From Castellaniella hirudinis (GTDB taxonomy: Bacteria; Pseudomonadota; Gammaproteobacteria; Burkholderiales; Burkholderiaceae_B), in NCBI RefSeq assembly GCF_042651965.1, contig NZ_JBHSDY010000001.1, positions 124,001 through 188,000 on the forward strand: DNA of 64,000 nucleotides, read 5' to 3'. Each line of letters starts with the position of its first letter. Within the stretch, counting starts at the first letter, position 1. Positions 1-8,489 of this stretch are shown here, piece by piece. The position numbers were made by a program, and so were the translations under genes. The notes below the pieces were generated by a model, which was given only the letters and a program-made list of their open reading frames with translations, was not told where the DNA came from and made no database searches.

Positions 1-19
1 AAGTCCTTTTCAATGGACG

Positions 20-1306
20 CTATGACGCCACGATCCCCGGCAACCACAACGTCAGACCGGGGAAGGACACCAGCAGTCCGATCATGGTCAGCATGGTCAC
101 GACGAACGGCAGGGCGCCATACACGACATCCTTGAGCTTGCCTGATTCACGCGTCCCTTGAACGACGAACAAGTTGATCCCGACCGGCGGCGTCAGCATG
201 GCGGTTTCCATCAACACCATCATCAACACCCCAAACATCAGCGGATCGATGCCTGCGGCCTTGATCGCCGGAATGACCAGCGGCACCGTGGCGATCAGCA
301 TGGACAGGGGTTCCATGAACATGCCCAGCACCAGGTAGAAGACCACCGCAGTCACCAGGACGGCGGTCGGCGACAGCCCCGTGCCACTGAACAGCTGCGT
401 CACCAACGACGATAATCCGATCGCCGACAAGACGAAATTGAGCAAGAATGCGCCAATCACGATCAGCATGATCATGGCGGTGGTCGTCATCGTGGCTTCC
501 GCAGCCTCCAGCAGCATCTGGATCGTCAGCCGCTTGCGCGCCACGGCGAGCATCAATGCCATCAGGACGCCCAGCGCCGCCGACTCGGACGGTGTCGCCC
601 ATCCCAGGTAAATGACGCCGATGACCACGATGAAGATGAACAGCGGCGGCAGCAGATCGGGCAATACTTCAAAGCGTTTGCGCCACGAAGTGGCAATGGC
701 TTCGCCGCCCCATCCGGGCCGCGCCACGCAACAGACGACGATGATGGCCGAAAACAGCACGGCCAGCAGCACGCCCGGGATCATTGCAGCCAGGTACAGC
801 TTGGGAATCGACGTCTCGGTCAGCACGCCGTAGATGATCAAGGGGATGGAAGGCGGAATCAGGATGCCGAGCGAACCACCCGCCGCAATCGTGCCCAGGA
901 ACAGGGGCTCGTGATAGTGATACCGTTTGACCATGGGATTCGCGATGGTGCCCAATGTCGCGGCGCACGCCACACTGGAGCCGCTCATGGCCGCAAAGGC
1001 GGTGGAAAAGCCCACATTGGCATGCATCAACCCGCCCGGCATGCGCGCCAGCCACTGGGCGATGGCGTGGTACATCCTTTCACTGATGCCGCTCCGCAGG
1101 AGCAGCTCACCCAACAGGATGTACAGGGGAATGGCAAACAGCGTGAACCCGCTCGATGTCCCCCACGTCAGTTCGCCGAACGCAATCCACAAGGGCATGG
1201 GCGAATACCAGTCGGCCAGCAACAGGCCCAGCACGATCATGACTGCGGCCACGGGGATACCGGCGCCGAGCATGAGCAACAACATACTGACGGAAGTGCT
1301 AAGCAT
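20..1306 (-). CDS. dctM: TRAP transporter large permease (DctM family)
   Basis: This 428-residue protein is hydrophobic throughout and matches the DctM/TRAP large-subunit family in length (about 425-430). DctM forms the membrane channel that couples Na+ entry to uptake of a carboxylate or related anion. Family-typical stretches include the N-terminal 'GIPVAA', 'AIPLYILLGE' and 'GILIPPSIPLIIYG', the last being the conserved PPS hairpin region. It overlaps the small permease gene upstream by 8 nt, so the two are probably translationally coupled. It is the last gene of a dctP-dctQ-dctM set. It is clearly paralogous to the DctM at 53171-54454, with the same motifs and nearly the same length. The substrate cannot be read from this subunit. 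Confidence 0.95.
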   Translation of the reverse strand: MLSTSVSMLLLMLGAGIPVAAVMIVLGLLLADWYSPMPLWIAFGELTWGTSSGFTLFAIPLYILLGELLLRSGISERMYHAIAQWLARMPGGLMHANVGFSTAFAAMSGSSVACAATLGTIANPMVKRYHYHEPLFLGTIAAGGSLGILIPPSIPLIIYGVLTETSIPKLYLAAMIPGVLLAVLFSAIIVVCCVARPGWGGEAIATSWRKRFEVLPDLLPPLFIFIVVIGVIYLGWATPSESAALGVLMALMLAVARKRLTIQMLLEAAEATMTTTAMIMLIVIGAFLLNFVLSAIGLSSLVTQLFSGTGLSPTAVLVTAVVFYLVLGMFMEPLSMLIATVPLVIPAIKAAGIDPLMFGVLMMVLMETAMLTPPVGINLFVVQGTRESGKLKDVVYGALPFVVTMLTMIGLLVSFPGLTLWLPGIVAS

Positions 1307-1895
1307 GGCGCGCCTCCTTCGAGCCTGCGTTCTGGATGACCTCCTGCTGCTCGCGCAGATCGTCTTCGGCAGTCCGCGTCCCGATCAGTTTCACGGCATC
1401 CATGCGATCACCTCGCACCACATGCCCGAGCGCTCTGGCAAACAGGTACACGCTGGTCATGAACAAAAACACCAGCCCGGCCGCCCAAAGCCCCTGAGGA
1501 ACGGCCATGGGTACGGCAAGCGGCGTAATCGAGCGGGCGCCGCGTTCCAGCGATTCAAGATAGGTCGCAACACCCACCCAGGCCAGCACGGCGCTGGCCG
1601 CGCCAAAGACACACATCGCCAGCAAATCGAAATACACCCAGAGCGACCGGGGAAAGATCGACTGCAGGATGTCGATACGAATATGGCCCCGATTCAACAA
1701 AGTCAACGATGCCGCCCATGTCGTGGCAATCGCCAGCACATACCCGGAAATCTCTCCCGCGCCTCCGGAGAGGATGGAATGACCGAACAACTTCCGGCTG
1801 AATACGTCGATGCCGATGACGAAGGCCATCAACAATACGGCCAGCCCCCCTATGCGGGCACTCCAACGTGCCAGGGCGGAGAAAATATCTGACAT
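1299..1895 (-). CDS. dctQ: TRAP transporter small permease (DctQ family)
   Basis: This 198-residue protein has about four hydrophobic segments and the DctQ signature region near residues 45-75 (sequence around 'GEISGYVLAIATTWAASLTL', followed by 'RGHIRID'). The small TRAP subunit binds DctM and completes the inner-membrane complex. It lies 60 nt downstream of the binding-protein gene and overlaps dctM by 8 nt, which is standard DctPQM order. No strong ribosome binding site precedes the chosen start, but the hydrophobic N-terminus begins right after it. The assignment is secure; the substrate is unknown. Confidence 0.92.
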   Translation of the reverse strand: MSDIFSALARWSARIGGLAVLLMAFVIGIDVFSRKLFGHSILSGGAGEISGYVLAIATTWAASLTLLNRGHIRIDILQSIFPRSLWVYFDLLAMCVFGAASAVLAWVGVATYLESLERGARSITPLAVPMAVPQGLWAAGLVFLFMTSVYLFARALGHVVRGDRMDAVKLIGTRTAEDDLREQQEVIQNAGSKEARHA

Positions 1896-1955
1896 GGCTT
1901 TGATCCGTAGAATGAAAGGGACGAAGCGCGAGCCCCCGCCCCTTTCCTGGAAGGA

Positions 1956-3050
1956 TTAGAGCGTGGACAAGTCGATCTGCATGTCGACCACCTTGCCTAC
2001 GGTTTCGTTCCAGCGGCTGGCACACTCCTTGCCGCAACGCTTGGCCCACTGCGGCAGCACCACTTCCTGCGCGACCTGCTTGATCCGCGCCTTATCCGCA
2101 TCGGAGGGAGGCACCAGCGTCATGGACTCCTTGCGCCCCAAGGTGCAGGGATCCTTGCCGGTGTTGCAATCGATTCCTTCCTGATTGGCCTTTTCGCCGA
2201 TGGCCCACAGCCGCTCATCCAGGGAAGCGAATTTCCGGGTCAGATAGTCCCGCACAGCCGGGTCGAACTTGTTCCACGCCTTCAGGTTCACGGACTGGTA
2301 GTAGATGGACCAATTGACGGGCACGGCCAGCAGATACTTGGTGACTTCGCCCCAACCTGCCGTATTGCCGGCCAGACTGCCCGTGATCGCGCAATCGAAC
2401 ACGCCGCGCTGCAGCGAAGGCACGACTTCGCCGAATGGCGTCGTGACCGGCGAACCCCCCAGGGCAATGACCATATCGGCCATGGTCCGGCTGTTGACAC
2501 GAACCTTCTTGCCCTGGATGTCCTGCAGGCCCCTGACCTCGGGCACGCACCAGAAAATCAGACCGGGGTTCGGGGCGAGACCCAGCAGCTTGGTATTGAA
2601 CTTCTCCTCCATGATCCGCGACACTTCCGGCGCCCAGGCATTGCAGGCCTTGTGCGCCGTCTCGATGTCGGGAGAAATCCCGGTCAGATCACACCCCTCG
2701 AATGCAGGCTCATCACCCGCGACCTTGACGATGTCGGTCGAGGCAAAATCGGCCACACCGGAAGCCGTGAGCCGCAGCAACTGCTGCTCCTGCAGGCCCA
2801 TGACATCATAGTTGGCATATTCGGCCGTGATCCTGCCGCCCGAATCAGCCGGAATTTCCTCGAGCCAGAACGGCTTTTCAACCTGCTGTGTCTGAACCAG
2901 CGTGCTGTAGCCGCCGATGACGCGCAGTTTGGTGGCCGGCATCTCCTGGGCATGGCTGCCCGCAAAAGGCGCCAGAACCCCCAGGATCAAAGCCGCGGCA
3001 AACACCGGGGCGCGCAGGGCGCAGCACATCCTCGGATGAGTATTCATCAT
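1956..3050 (-). CDS. dctP: TRAP transporter substrate-binding protein (DctP family)
   Basis: A 364-residue periplasmic solute-binding protein with a cleavable signal peptide (hydrophobic run at residues 12-32, ending near 'SHAQ'). The body carries DctP-family features such as 'LQGVFDCAITGSLAGN'-type residues in the ligand domain and 'IQGKKVRVNSRTMADMV'. AAGGAG lies just upstream of tandem ATGs. It would capture the ligand for the DctQ/DctM pair downstream. It is markedly similar to the binding protein at 55173-56219: 'CDLTGI' versus 'CDLAGT', 'KACNAW' versus 'QACNAY', and a C-terminal 'WARRCG..C...WN..IGKV' with paired cysteines. The two therefore belong to one subfamily. A carboxylate-type ligand is likely from the family; the exact ligand is unknown. 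Confidence 0.92.
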   Translation of the reverse strand: MMNTHPRMCCALRAPVFAAALILGVLAPFAGSHAQEMPATKLRVIGGYSTLVQTQQVEKPFWLEEIPADSGGRITAEYANYDVMGLQEQQLLRLTASGVADFASTDIVKVAGDEPAFEGCDLTGISPDIETAHKACNAWAPEVSRIMEEKFNTKLLGLAPNPGLIFWCVPEVRGLQDIQGKKVRVNSRTMADMVIALGGSPVTTPFGEVVPSLQRGVFDCAITGSLAGNTAGWGEVTKYLLAVPVNWSIYYQSVNLKAWNKFDPAVRDYLTRKFASLDERLWAIGEKANQEGIDCNTGKDPCTLGRKESMTLVPPSDADKARIKQVAQEVVLPQWAKRCGKECASRWNETVGKVVDMQIDLSTL

Positions 3051-3101
3051 CAGTCTCCTTGCAAATATGAATTGTTGTTCTATTGGGTTAGGTAAAGAAA
3101 A

Positions 3102-4223
3102 TCACGCCGCAAACATCCGGGCTTGCGGCCTCCTGCCTGACAGGGCCGCCTCAAGAATGAGGCGCACGCCCTGCGCGTCGACCGGCCGGGGATTCAGGCC
3201 GTTGTCGGTCTCGATCACCAGCTCGGTGCAACGCTCGACATCCCCCTGCGTCATGCCCTGATCAGCCAGGCAAACGGGGGCGCCCACGGATCGGGCAAAA
3301 TCATACAAGCCGCCGGACGCCGTCTCTGCACCGAGCGACCGGGCGACCCGGGACATGATGGCCGGGCACGCCGATTCATTGAAAGCCGTCACATAAGGCA
3401 AGGCGACCGAATGCGACGTGGCATGCGGGATGCCGTAGCTTGCGCCCAGGACATGCGCAACACCGTGGTGCAGCGCAAAGCCTCCGGTCAGGGCGGCGCC
3501 GCCCAGATACGCTCCGTACAAAGCCTCGCGCCGCGCCTGCAGGTCGGCAGGATCCCGCATGACCCGCGGCACGCCCTCGCTCAAGGCCCGGATCCCTTCA
3601 AGCGCGGCCATGGCGATCACAGGGCTGGCCGTCCGCACATAGAGCGCCTCGATACAGTGCGCCATGGCATTCATGGCGCTCTCGGCGCTCACCTGCACGG
3701 GCAGGCCCAAAGTCAGCTCGGGATCGTAGATGACGGTGCGCGCCAGCATGCGCAGGCTGGTATGCATCCGCTTCACGCCGTCGATCGTGATGCCGCAGAA
3801 CCCGGTCATCTCGGATCCGGAATAGGTCGAGGGAACCGCGATGTAACTGCAATCCGTCTCCAACGCGACCGCCTTGGCCAAGCCAATGGCCGCGCCCCCT
3901 CCGACGGCGATCAGGCAGTCGATGCCGCATTCCGTGACATACGCACGCGCGGCCCGCGCCAGCTCGATGGGCACTTGCGACACCGCCTTGGGATAGACGC
4001 CGACACACAGGCCGCCCAGGCGATCGGCCACCCGATGCGCCATTTCATTGCGCCCGGGCGTGCACACCACCAACGCGCGCCCGGCATTCAGACGGGCCAC
4101 CTCTTCGGCCACGCGGGCGGCCGCGCCGGCGCCAAAGACGATGCGCGGAGGCATCGCATTGTAGATATCACCCGGTGTCGTGAAGTCCGCGCCACCCGAC
4201 CATTCATTCCCATTACGGCTCAT
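3102..4223 (-). CDS. iron-containing alcohol dehydrogenase, maleylacetate-reductase-like
   Basis: The 373-residue protein has the Fe-ADH fold: an N-terminal Rossmann half with 'AVGGGAAIGLAKAV' near residue 106 and a helical metal-binding half. Motifs follow the maleylacetate reductase branch: 'PSTYSGSEMT' at 131-140, 'SAMNAMAHCIEALY' at 182-195 (Asn replacing the first metal-ligand Asp, as is usual in that branch) and 'HHGVAHVLG' plus His267/His271. Such enzymes reduce ene- or keto-acids, or oxidise hydroxyacids, with NAD(P)H. The start at 4223 is chosen because AAGGAA lies upstream; the frame stays open for another 11 codons. It sits in a TRAP/dehydratase cluster with no ring-cleavage genes, so the physiological substrate need not be maleylacetate. 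Confidence 0.85.
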   Translation of the reverse strand: MSRNGNEWSGGADFTTPGDIYNAMPPRIVFGAGAAARVAEEVARLNAGRALVVCTPGRNEMAHRVADRLGGLCVGVYPKAVSQVPIELARAARAYVTECGIDCLIAVGGGAAIGLAKAVALETDCSYIAVPSTYSGSEMTGFCGITIDGVKRMHTSLRMLARTVIYDPELTLGLPVQVSAESAMNAMAHCIEALYVRTASPVIAMAALEGIRALSEGVPRVMRDPADLQARREALYGAYLGGAALTGGFALHHGVAHVLGASYGIPHATSHSVALPYVTAFNESACPAIMSRVARSLGAETASGGLYDFARSVGAPVCLADQGMTQGDVERCTELVIETDNGLNPRPVDAQGVRLILEAALSGRRPQARMFAA

Positions 4224-4285
4224 CAATCCAGTTCCTTCAAATCGTTCCAACCACACATCCGAGGCATCGGCCCACCCTGCGACGG

Positions 4286-5485
4286 CTACCAGTCGACGAC
4301 GGTTCCATCGTCGAGCACTGCGCCCGATGCATGCATGACCTCCTGCTTGAACGGATGCCGGGCCGCTTCGCGTTCATTGATTTCGACGCCCAGTCCAGGG
4401 CTCTCCGGCACCTGCCAGGCATTGCCGATCCGCCGCATGGGCGTACTGACCACGTCGTCGTACCAGGGCACGGCACCGGACATCTCTTCCTGAATCACGA
4501 AATTCGGCGTCGACACATCGAAATGCAGGGCTGCCGCGCCGGCGATCGGCCCATTCGGGTTGTGCGGCGCGACCCCCATGAACGCGTGCTCCGCGGCATG
4601 CGCAATGCGCTTGCCCTCGAGCAGGCCGCCCGTATGGTTCAGATCCGGTTGAATGATGTTGACCGCCTGCGCGCGAAACAGCGGCTCGAACTCCTTGAAG
4701 CCCACCAGGCGTTCACCCGCCGCGATAGGGCAGGCCGCGCGCGCCGTGATGGCGCGCAAAGCCTCGGCATCGCCCGGCTGAACGGGCTCCTCGCAGAACA
4801 TCGGCCGATACGGCACAAGCTCCTCGATGAACTGCAGCGCCGCCGACTGCGATGCCGGCCGCCCATGGAAATCGATCATGATGTCCACGTCGTCGCCCAC
4901 GGCGTCGCGCAACACCTGCATGCGCCGTCCCACATCGCGGCGAGCGGCGTTGCTCACCGAATAATGGGAATACGGAATGAACACGACCTTGAGCGCGTCA
5001 TAGCCCTTGTCGATCACGGCCAGCGCCCGGTCACGCAACGCGCCTTCGTCGAACGTCTCATAGACGGATTTCATGTCGCCCATGCCCAGGTGGGTATAGA
5101 CGCGCACACGGTCCCTCACCTTCCCGCCCAGCAGACGCCATGCCGGCACGCCCAGGCTCTTGCCGAAAATGTCCCAGAGCGCATGCTCGATGCCGCTGAT
5201 GGCCGTCGCCCCGATGATGCCGAGGCGATAGTAGCTGTGCTTGTTCAGCACACGCAGAATCTGTTCGATATCCCGCGGATCACGACCGATCAACAGGGGC
5301 GCCAGGTCTTCCACGGTCGAGGCGACGGCGCGCGTCTTCCAGTTGAGGCTCGCCTCACCCCAGCCATACAGGCCATCCTGGTCCGTCATCACTTTGACGA
5401 AGATCCAATTGCGCATTTCCGCGTTCACCACCATCGTGGTCACGCTGACGATCTTGATCGGCACGGAGCGTTCCGTCTCCAGCAT
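4286..5485 (-). CDS. mandelate racemase/muconate lactonizing enzyme family dehydratase (galactonate-dehydratase-like)
   Basis: An enolase-superfamily enzyme of 399 residues: N-terminal capping domain (about 1-125) and TIM barrel. Visible active-site elements are the metal ligands Asp205, Glu232 and Glu258, His207 in 'DFHGR', and His308 in 'APHNPNGP'. A His in the DFHGR segment plus the His of the 'HNP.GP' motif is the pattern of the D-galactonate dehydratase subgroup, which removes water from aldonic acids to give 2-keto-3-deoxy acids. The start at ATG 5485 is preferred because AAGG is well spaced from it; an ATG three codons upstream is also open. It lies in one operon with the TRAP importer and two dehydrogenases. 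The acid-sugar substrate is inferred, not shown. Confidence 0.88.
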   Translation of the reverse strand: MLETERSVPIKIVSVTTMVVNAEMRNWIFVKVMTDQDGLYGWGEASLNWKTRAVASTVEDLAPLLIGRDPRDIEQILRVLNKHSYYRLGIIGATAISGIEHALWDIFGKSLGVPAWRLLGGKVRDRVRVYTHLGMGDMKSVYETFDEGALRDRALAVIDKGYDALKVVFIPYSHYSVSNAARRDVGRRMQVLRDAVGDDVDIMIDFHGRPASQSAALQFIEELVPYRPMFCEEPVQPGDAEALRAITARAACPIAAGERLVGFKEFEPLFRAQAVNIIQPDLNHTGGLLEGKRIAHAAEHAFMGVAPHNPNGPIAGAAALHFDVSTPNFVIQEEMSGAVPWYDDVVSTPMRRIGNAWQVPESPGLGVEINEREAARHPFKQEVMHASGAVLDDGTVVDW

Positions 5486-5507
5486 GTTTGACATCCTTGT
5501 GTGACTG

Positions 5508-6485
5508 TCAGGCCGATGGGGCCCGAACCCTGTTGAGCAGCGGTTCTCCGGCCATCAGGCGCCGGATGTTCCCCGCAATGAACCGGTATCGACGTGCAGC
5601 CAGATCGGCAGTCCAGGCGCATGAGTGCGGCGTGCACACGACATTGGGCAACTCGTGAAACGGATGGTCTGCAGGCGAGACCTGATCGTCCGCGGCGGCC
5701 GGATAGCGATACCACACATCCAGCACGGCGCCGCCGATCTGCCGGCGCTGCAGGGCCGTGAACAAGGCGCTTTCCTCGACGATCTGGGCACGCGAGACAT
5801 TGATCAGCACCGCCGACGACTTCATGCGCGCCAATTGCGCCGCGCCCATCATGCCGCGTGTCGCGTCGTTCAACGGACAAGCGATCACCACGAAATCAGC
5901 CTCACCCAAGAGACGATCCAGTTCATTCTGCGGGACAAAGTCGTCGATCAACCCGGGTACGGCGCTGCCATGGGGGTCGGTGGCCATCACCCGCATGCCA
6001 AATACCTTGGCGCGCTGGGCGATGGCCCGCGCAATACGGCCCATCCCGATCAGGCCGAGGGTCCTGCCATACAACTCCCCGTGCTGAACCCGATGGAGGT
6101 ACGCATCCGGCCAGCTTTTCTGCACGAACCGCTGACGCATCTCGGCCAGGCGGATTTCCGATTCGAGCATGGCGAGCAGTACATATTCCGCAATGGGAAT
6201 CTCGTGCTCGAAGACATTGCACACCGTGGCCGAGGGCGGCAGGGTATCGAGCGCGATGCCGTCCAGGCCCGCACCAGGCACATGCAGCAGGCGAAAGGCA
6301 GGCATCCTGCCGGCCGGCCTGGTGAGTCGCAACGTGATCAGCACATCATCGGCGGCAATGTCCGAGTCGTAGGCCGCGCTATGGGCGGCTTCCCGTGGCA
6401 AGGAGACAAAATCGCAGCCCAGGGGCAGCTCTGCTGCCAGAGTGGCCTGATGGTTTGCCGCCTCACCGACCATGACTATTTTCAT
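5508..6485 (-). CDS. D-2-hydroxyacid dehydrogenase family protein
   Basis: This 325-residue protein has the 2-hydroxyacid dehydrogenase architecture: a split catalytic domain around a central NAD(P)-binding domain with 'GLIGMGRIARAIAQRA' in the middle. Later come the catalytic-region Arg in 'INVSRAQIVEE', an acidic 'LDVWYRYP' segment and the His of 'CTPHSCAWT'. These enzymes interconvert 2-oxoacids and D-2-hydroxyacids. A near-perfect Shine-Dalgarno (AAAGGAGG) lies 5 nt before the start used here. It is the first gene of the minus-strand catabolic operon and diverges from a LysR regulator. In this context it may reduce or oxidise an intermediate of the sugar-acid route. Confidence 0.88.
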   Translation of the reverse strand: MKIVMVGEAANHQATLAAELPLGCDFVSLPREAAHSAAYDSDIAADDVLITLRLTRPAGRMPAFRLLHVPGAGLDGIALDTLPPSATVCNVFEHEIPIAEYVLLAMLESEIRLAEMRQRFVQKSWPDAYLHRVQHGELYGRTLGLIGMGRIARAIAQRAKVFGMRVMATDPHGSAVPGLIDDFVPQNELDRLLGEADFVVIACPLNDATRGMMGAAQLARMKSSAVLINVSRAQIVEESALFTALQRRQIGGAVLDVWYRYPAAADDQVSPADHPFHELPNVVCTPHSCAWTADLAARRYRFIAGNIRRLMAGEPLLNRVRAPSA

Positions 6486-6506
6486 GTCCGCCTCCTTTGA
6501 ACGCAT

Positions 6507-6596
6507 CCTACAAGGGGGCCATTAAGAAAGTCCAATTATGTTTTATGATCTAATAATAATTACCACTTATCAGAAACCCACGACGGCGGAGGCCTC
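6507..6596. promoter_or_regulatory. divergent LysR-type promoter region, AT-rich
   Basis: The 111-nt gap between the divergent dehydrogenase operon (start 6485) and the LysR gene (start 6597) is unusually AT-rich for this genome. It contains an interrupted inverted repeat, ATAA-N10-TTAT, at 6553-6570. LysR proteins typically bind such sites in divergent promoters and control both directions. Position and composition are seen directly; operator function is inferred. Confidence 0.45.
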
Positions 6597-7487
6597 ATGG
6601 ATCAACGGCGCCTGCAGTGTTTCATCGTGCTGGCAGAGGAACTGAACTTCAGGCGCGCGGCAGACCGCTGCCACATCAGCCAGCCCGGACTCAGCCAGCT
6701 TCTGCGGCAACTGGAAGACGAGCTGCAGGCACAGCTTTTCTACCGGGACAAACGCAATGTATCGTTGACGCCCGCAGGCGAACTCTTCCGCAAAGAGGCC
6801 TACAAGCTGCTGCTGCAGATGCGTGACATCGTGGACCGCACGCGCCAGATCGAGCGTGGCGCCATCGGCGAATTGACCATCGGAGCCACGGCGACGGCCC
6901 TGTTCGTGATCCTGCCTGAAATCGTCCGCCGGTTTTCAGAGGCGCTGCCGAAAGTGGCGCTCACGGTCAGGTCGATGACGACCGTCGATCAGGAACATGC
7001 GCTACGCCGCGGCGACATTCAGGTGGGGCTGGTACACCCGCCCCTCGAAGACCGGGCGCTCACGTGCCGGGTGATTTCCGCCATACCATTCGACGTGGTG
7101 CTCTCGGACCTCAATCCCCTGAGCCGGAAATCCGTCCTGACGCTCAAGGAACTCGCACAGGAAACCTTCATTCTGTTTCCACGCGCCGTCGGCCCCAGGC
7201 TATACGATGAAATCATCACCCTGTGCCACCAGCAAGGATTCAGCCCCCGCAAGATCATCGAGGCCGCCCCTGCCCAATCCATCGTCGCCATGGCCGCCTG
7301 CAACATGGGCATTGGATTCGTGGCGTCGAAACTGCAGCATTACGCCCGGCCGCTGGCGACCTACCGGCAACTCCAAGGCCCCGGTCCGCGCCTGACCCTG
7401 GGCGCCATCCATCCCAGTGAGCACATGTCGCCCGCAGCAGAGAAATTCATCGAAATCGCGGCATCGGTCGGCGCTTCTTTGAACTAG
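6597..7487 (+). CDS. LysR family transcriptional regulator
   Basis: A 296-residue LTTR. The N-terminal winged helix-turn-helix ('LNFRRAADRCHISQPGLSQLLRQLE', residues about 17-41) is followed by a two-lobed effector domain typical of the CbnR/CatR/BenM-like group. GGAGG lies 4 nt upstream of the ATG. It is divergent from the hydroxyacid dehydrogenase/dehydratase/TRAP operon and is the obvious candidate regulator of it, with a pathway intermediate as co-inducer. The effector is unknown. Confidence 0.93.
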   Translation: MDQRRLQCFIVLAEELNFRRAADRCHISQPGLSQLLRQLEDELQAQLFYRDKRNVSLTPAGELFRKEAYKLLLQMRDIVDRTRQIERGAIGELTIGATATALFVILPEIVRRFSEALPKVALTVRSMTTVDQEHALRRGDIQVGLVHPPLEDRALTCRVISAIPFDVVLSDLNPLSRKSVLTLKELAQETFILFPRAVGPRLYDEIITLCHQQGFSPRKIIEAAPAQSIVAMAACNMGIGFVASKLQHYARPLATYRQLQGPGPRLTLGAIHPSEHMSPAAEKFIEIAASVGASLN

Positions 7488-7622
7488 CGCCGCGCGGGGA
7501 GCGATAGACTACCATCCCATGAACACAGCCTTTTCAGCGCCGCCTGCAGCGGCCGCCACCCCCGTTCCGATCCCGGCCGCCCACACGCCGGGCGCCAGAA
7601 ACCACGGGACACGAGGCACGCC

Positions 7623-8489
7623 ATGACGATACGCTGGACACTCGCTCTGCTGGCCCTGCTGGCCGTCCTGGCGGCGGCCTGGTGGGTCAGCACCAAGCCC
7701 TCGAACGACCGCGACTGGGCCGATGAGGTCTCGCGCACCCTGCGCGGCAGCGTGCAAGGGTCCCTGGTCACGCTGCACGACATCCGAGATTTCGACTGGC
7801 GCAGCGACACCGACTACACCGCGCGCTGGCATGACGGCGTCTACGACCTGGACGCCCTGACGTCCGTGGACATGGCGCTGTCCTACTGGATGGGGCCGGC
7901 CATCGCCCACACCCTGGTGTCCTTCGGCTTCGCAGACGGGCGCCATCTGGTGTTCTCCGTCGAGATCCGCCGCGAACGCGACGAGGCCTTTTCCACCCTG
8001 GGCGGCTTCATCAAACAGTTCGAGCTGGCCATCGTGGCCGCCGAAGAACGCGACATCCTGCGCGTGCGCGCCGGCCCCCGGGGCGAACAGGTGTTCCTGT
8101 ACCCGGTCCACATGCCGCCGGACGCCCGGCGCGCCTTGTTCCTGTCCTACGTGGAGCGCGCCAACCGGCTCGCCGACGAGCCGCGCTTCTACCACACGCT
8201 GACGGCCAACTGCACCACCCTGGTCTACGACATGGTCCGTCCGCTGGTGCCCGGCCTGCCGATGGACTACCGGCTGATCCTGTCAGGCTACCTGCCCGAA
8301 TACCTGTACAAGCACCACGGCCTGGACACGAGCCTGCCGCTGGACGCCCTGCGCGCCCGGGCCGACATCACGCGACGCGCCGGACAGCCTGCGGCCGCGC
8401 AAGATTCCGCCCTGGACTTCTCGCGGCGCATCCGCGCCCCTGAATCAGCCTCCGGCCCTGCGCGGCCCGGCACCGACGCATCATCATGA
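7623..8489 (+). CDS. DUF4105 domain-containing membrane-anchored protein
   Basis: This 288-residue protein has one N-terminal membrane segment (residues 5-23) and a periplasmic domain. DUF4105-type motifs are 'DWRSDTDYTARW', 'HTLVSFGFADG', 'VEIRRERDEAFS', 'FELAIVAAEERDIL' and a later 'FYHTLTANCTT'. The conserved His, Glu and Cys in these motifs suggest a cysteine-type hydrolase or acyltransferase; I recall a DUF4105 protein being linked to lipoprotein N-acylation in Bacteroidota, but cannot verify that here. Its stop overlaps the start of the next gene (ATGA), a lipoprotein hydrolase, so the two are coupled. The biochemical function is unassigned. Confidence 0.8.
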   Translation: MTIRWTLALLALLAVLAAAWWVSTKPSNDRDWADEVSRTLRGSVQGSLVTLHDIRDFDWRSDTDYTARWHDGVYDLDALTSVDMALSYWMGPAIAHTLVSFGFADGRHLVFSVEIRRERDEAFSTLGGFIKQFELAIVAAEERDILRVRAGPRGEQVFLYPVHMPPDARRALFLSYVERANRLADEPRFYHTLTANCTTLVYDMVRPLVPGLPMDYRLILSGYLPEYLYKHHGLDTSLPLDALRARADITRRAGQPAAAQDSALDFSRRIRAPESASGPARPGTDASS

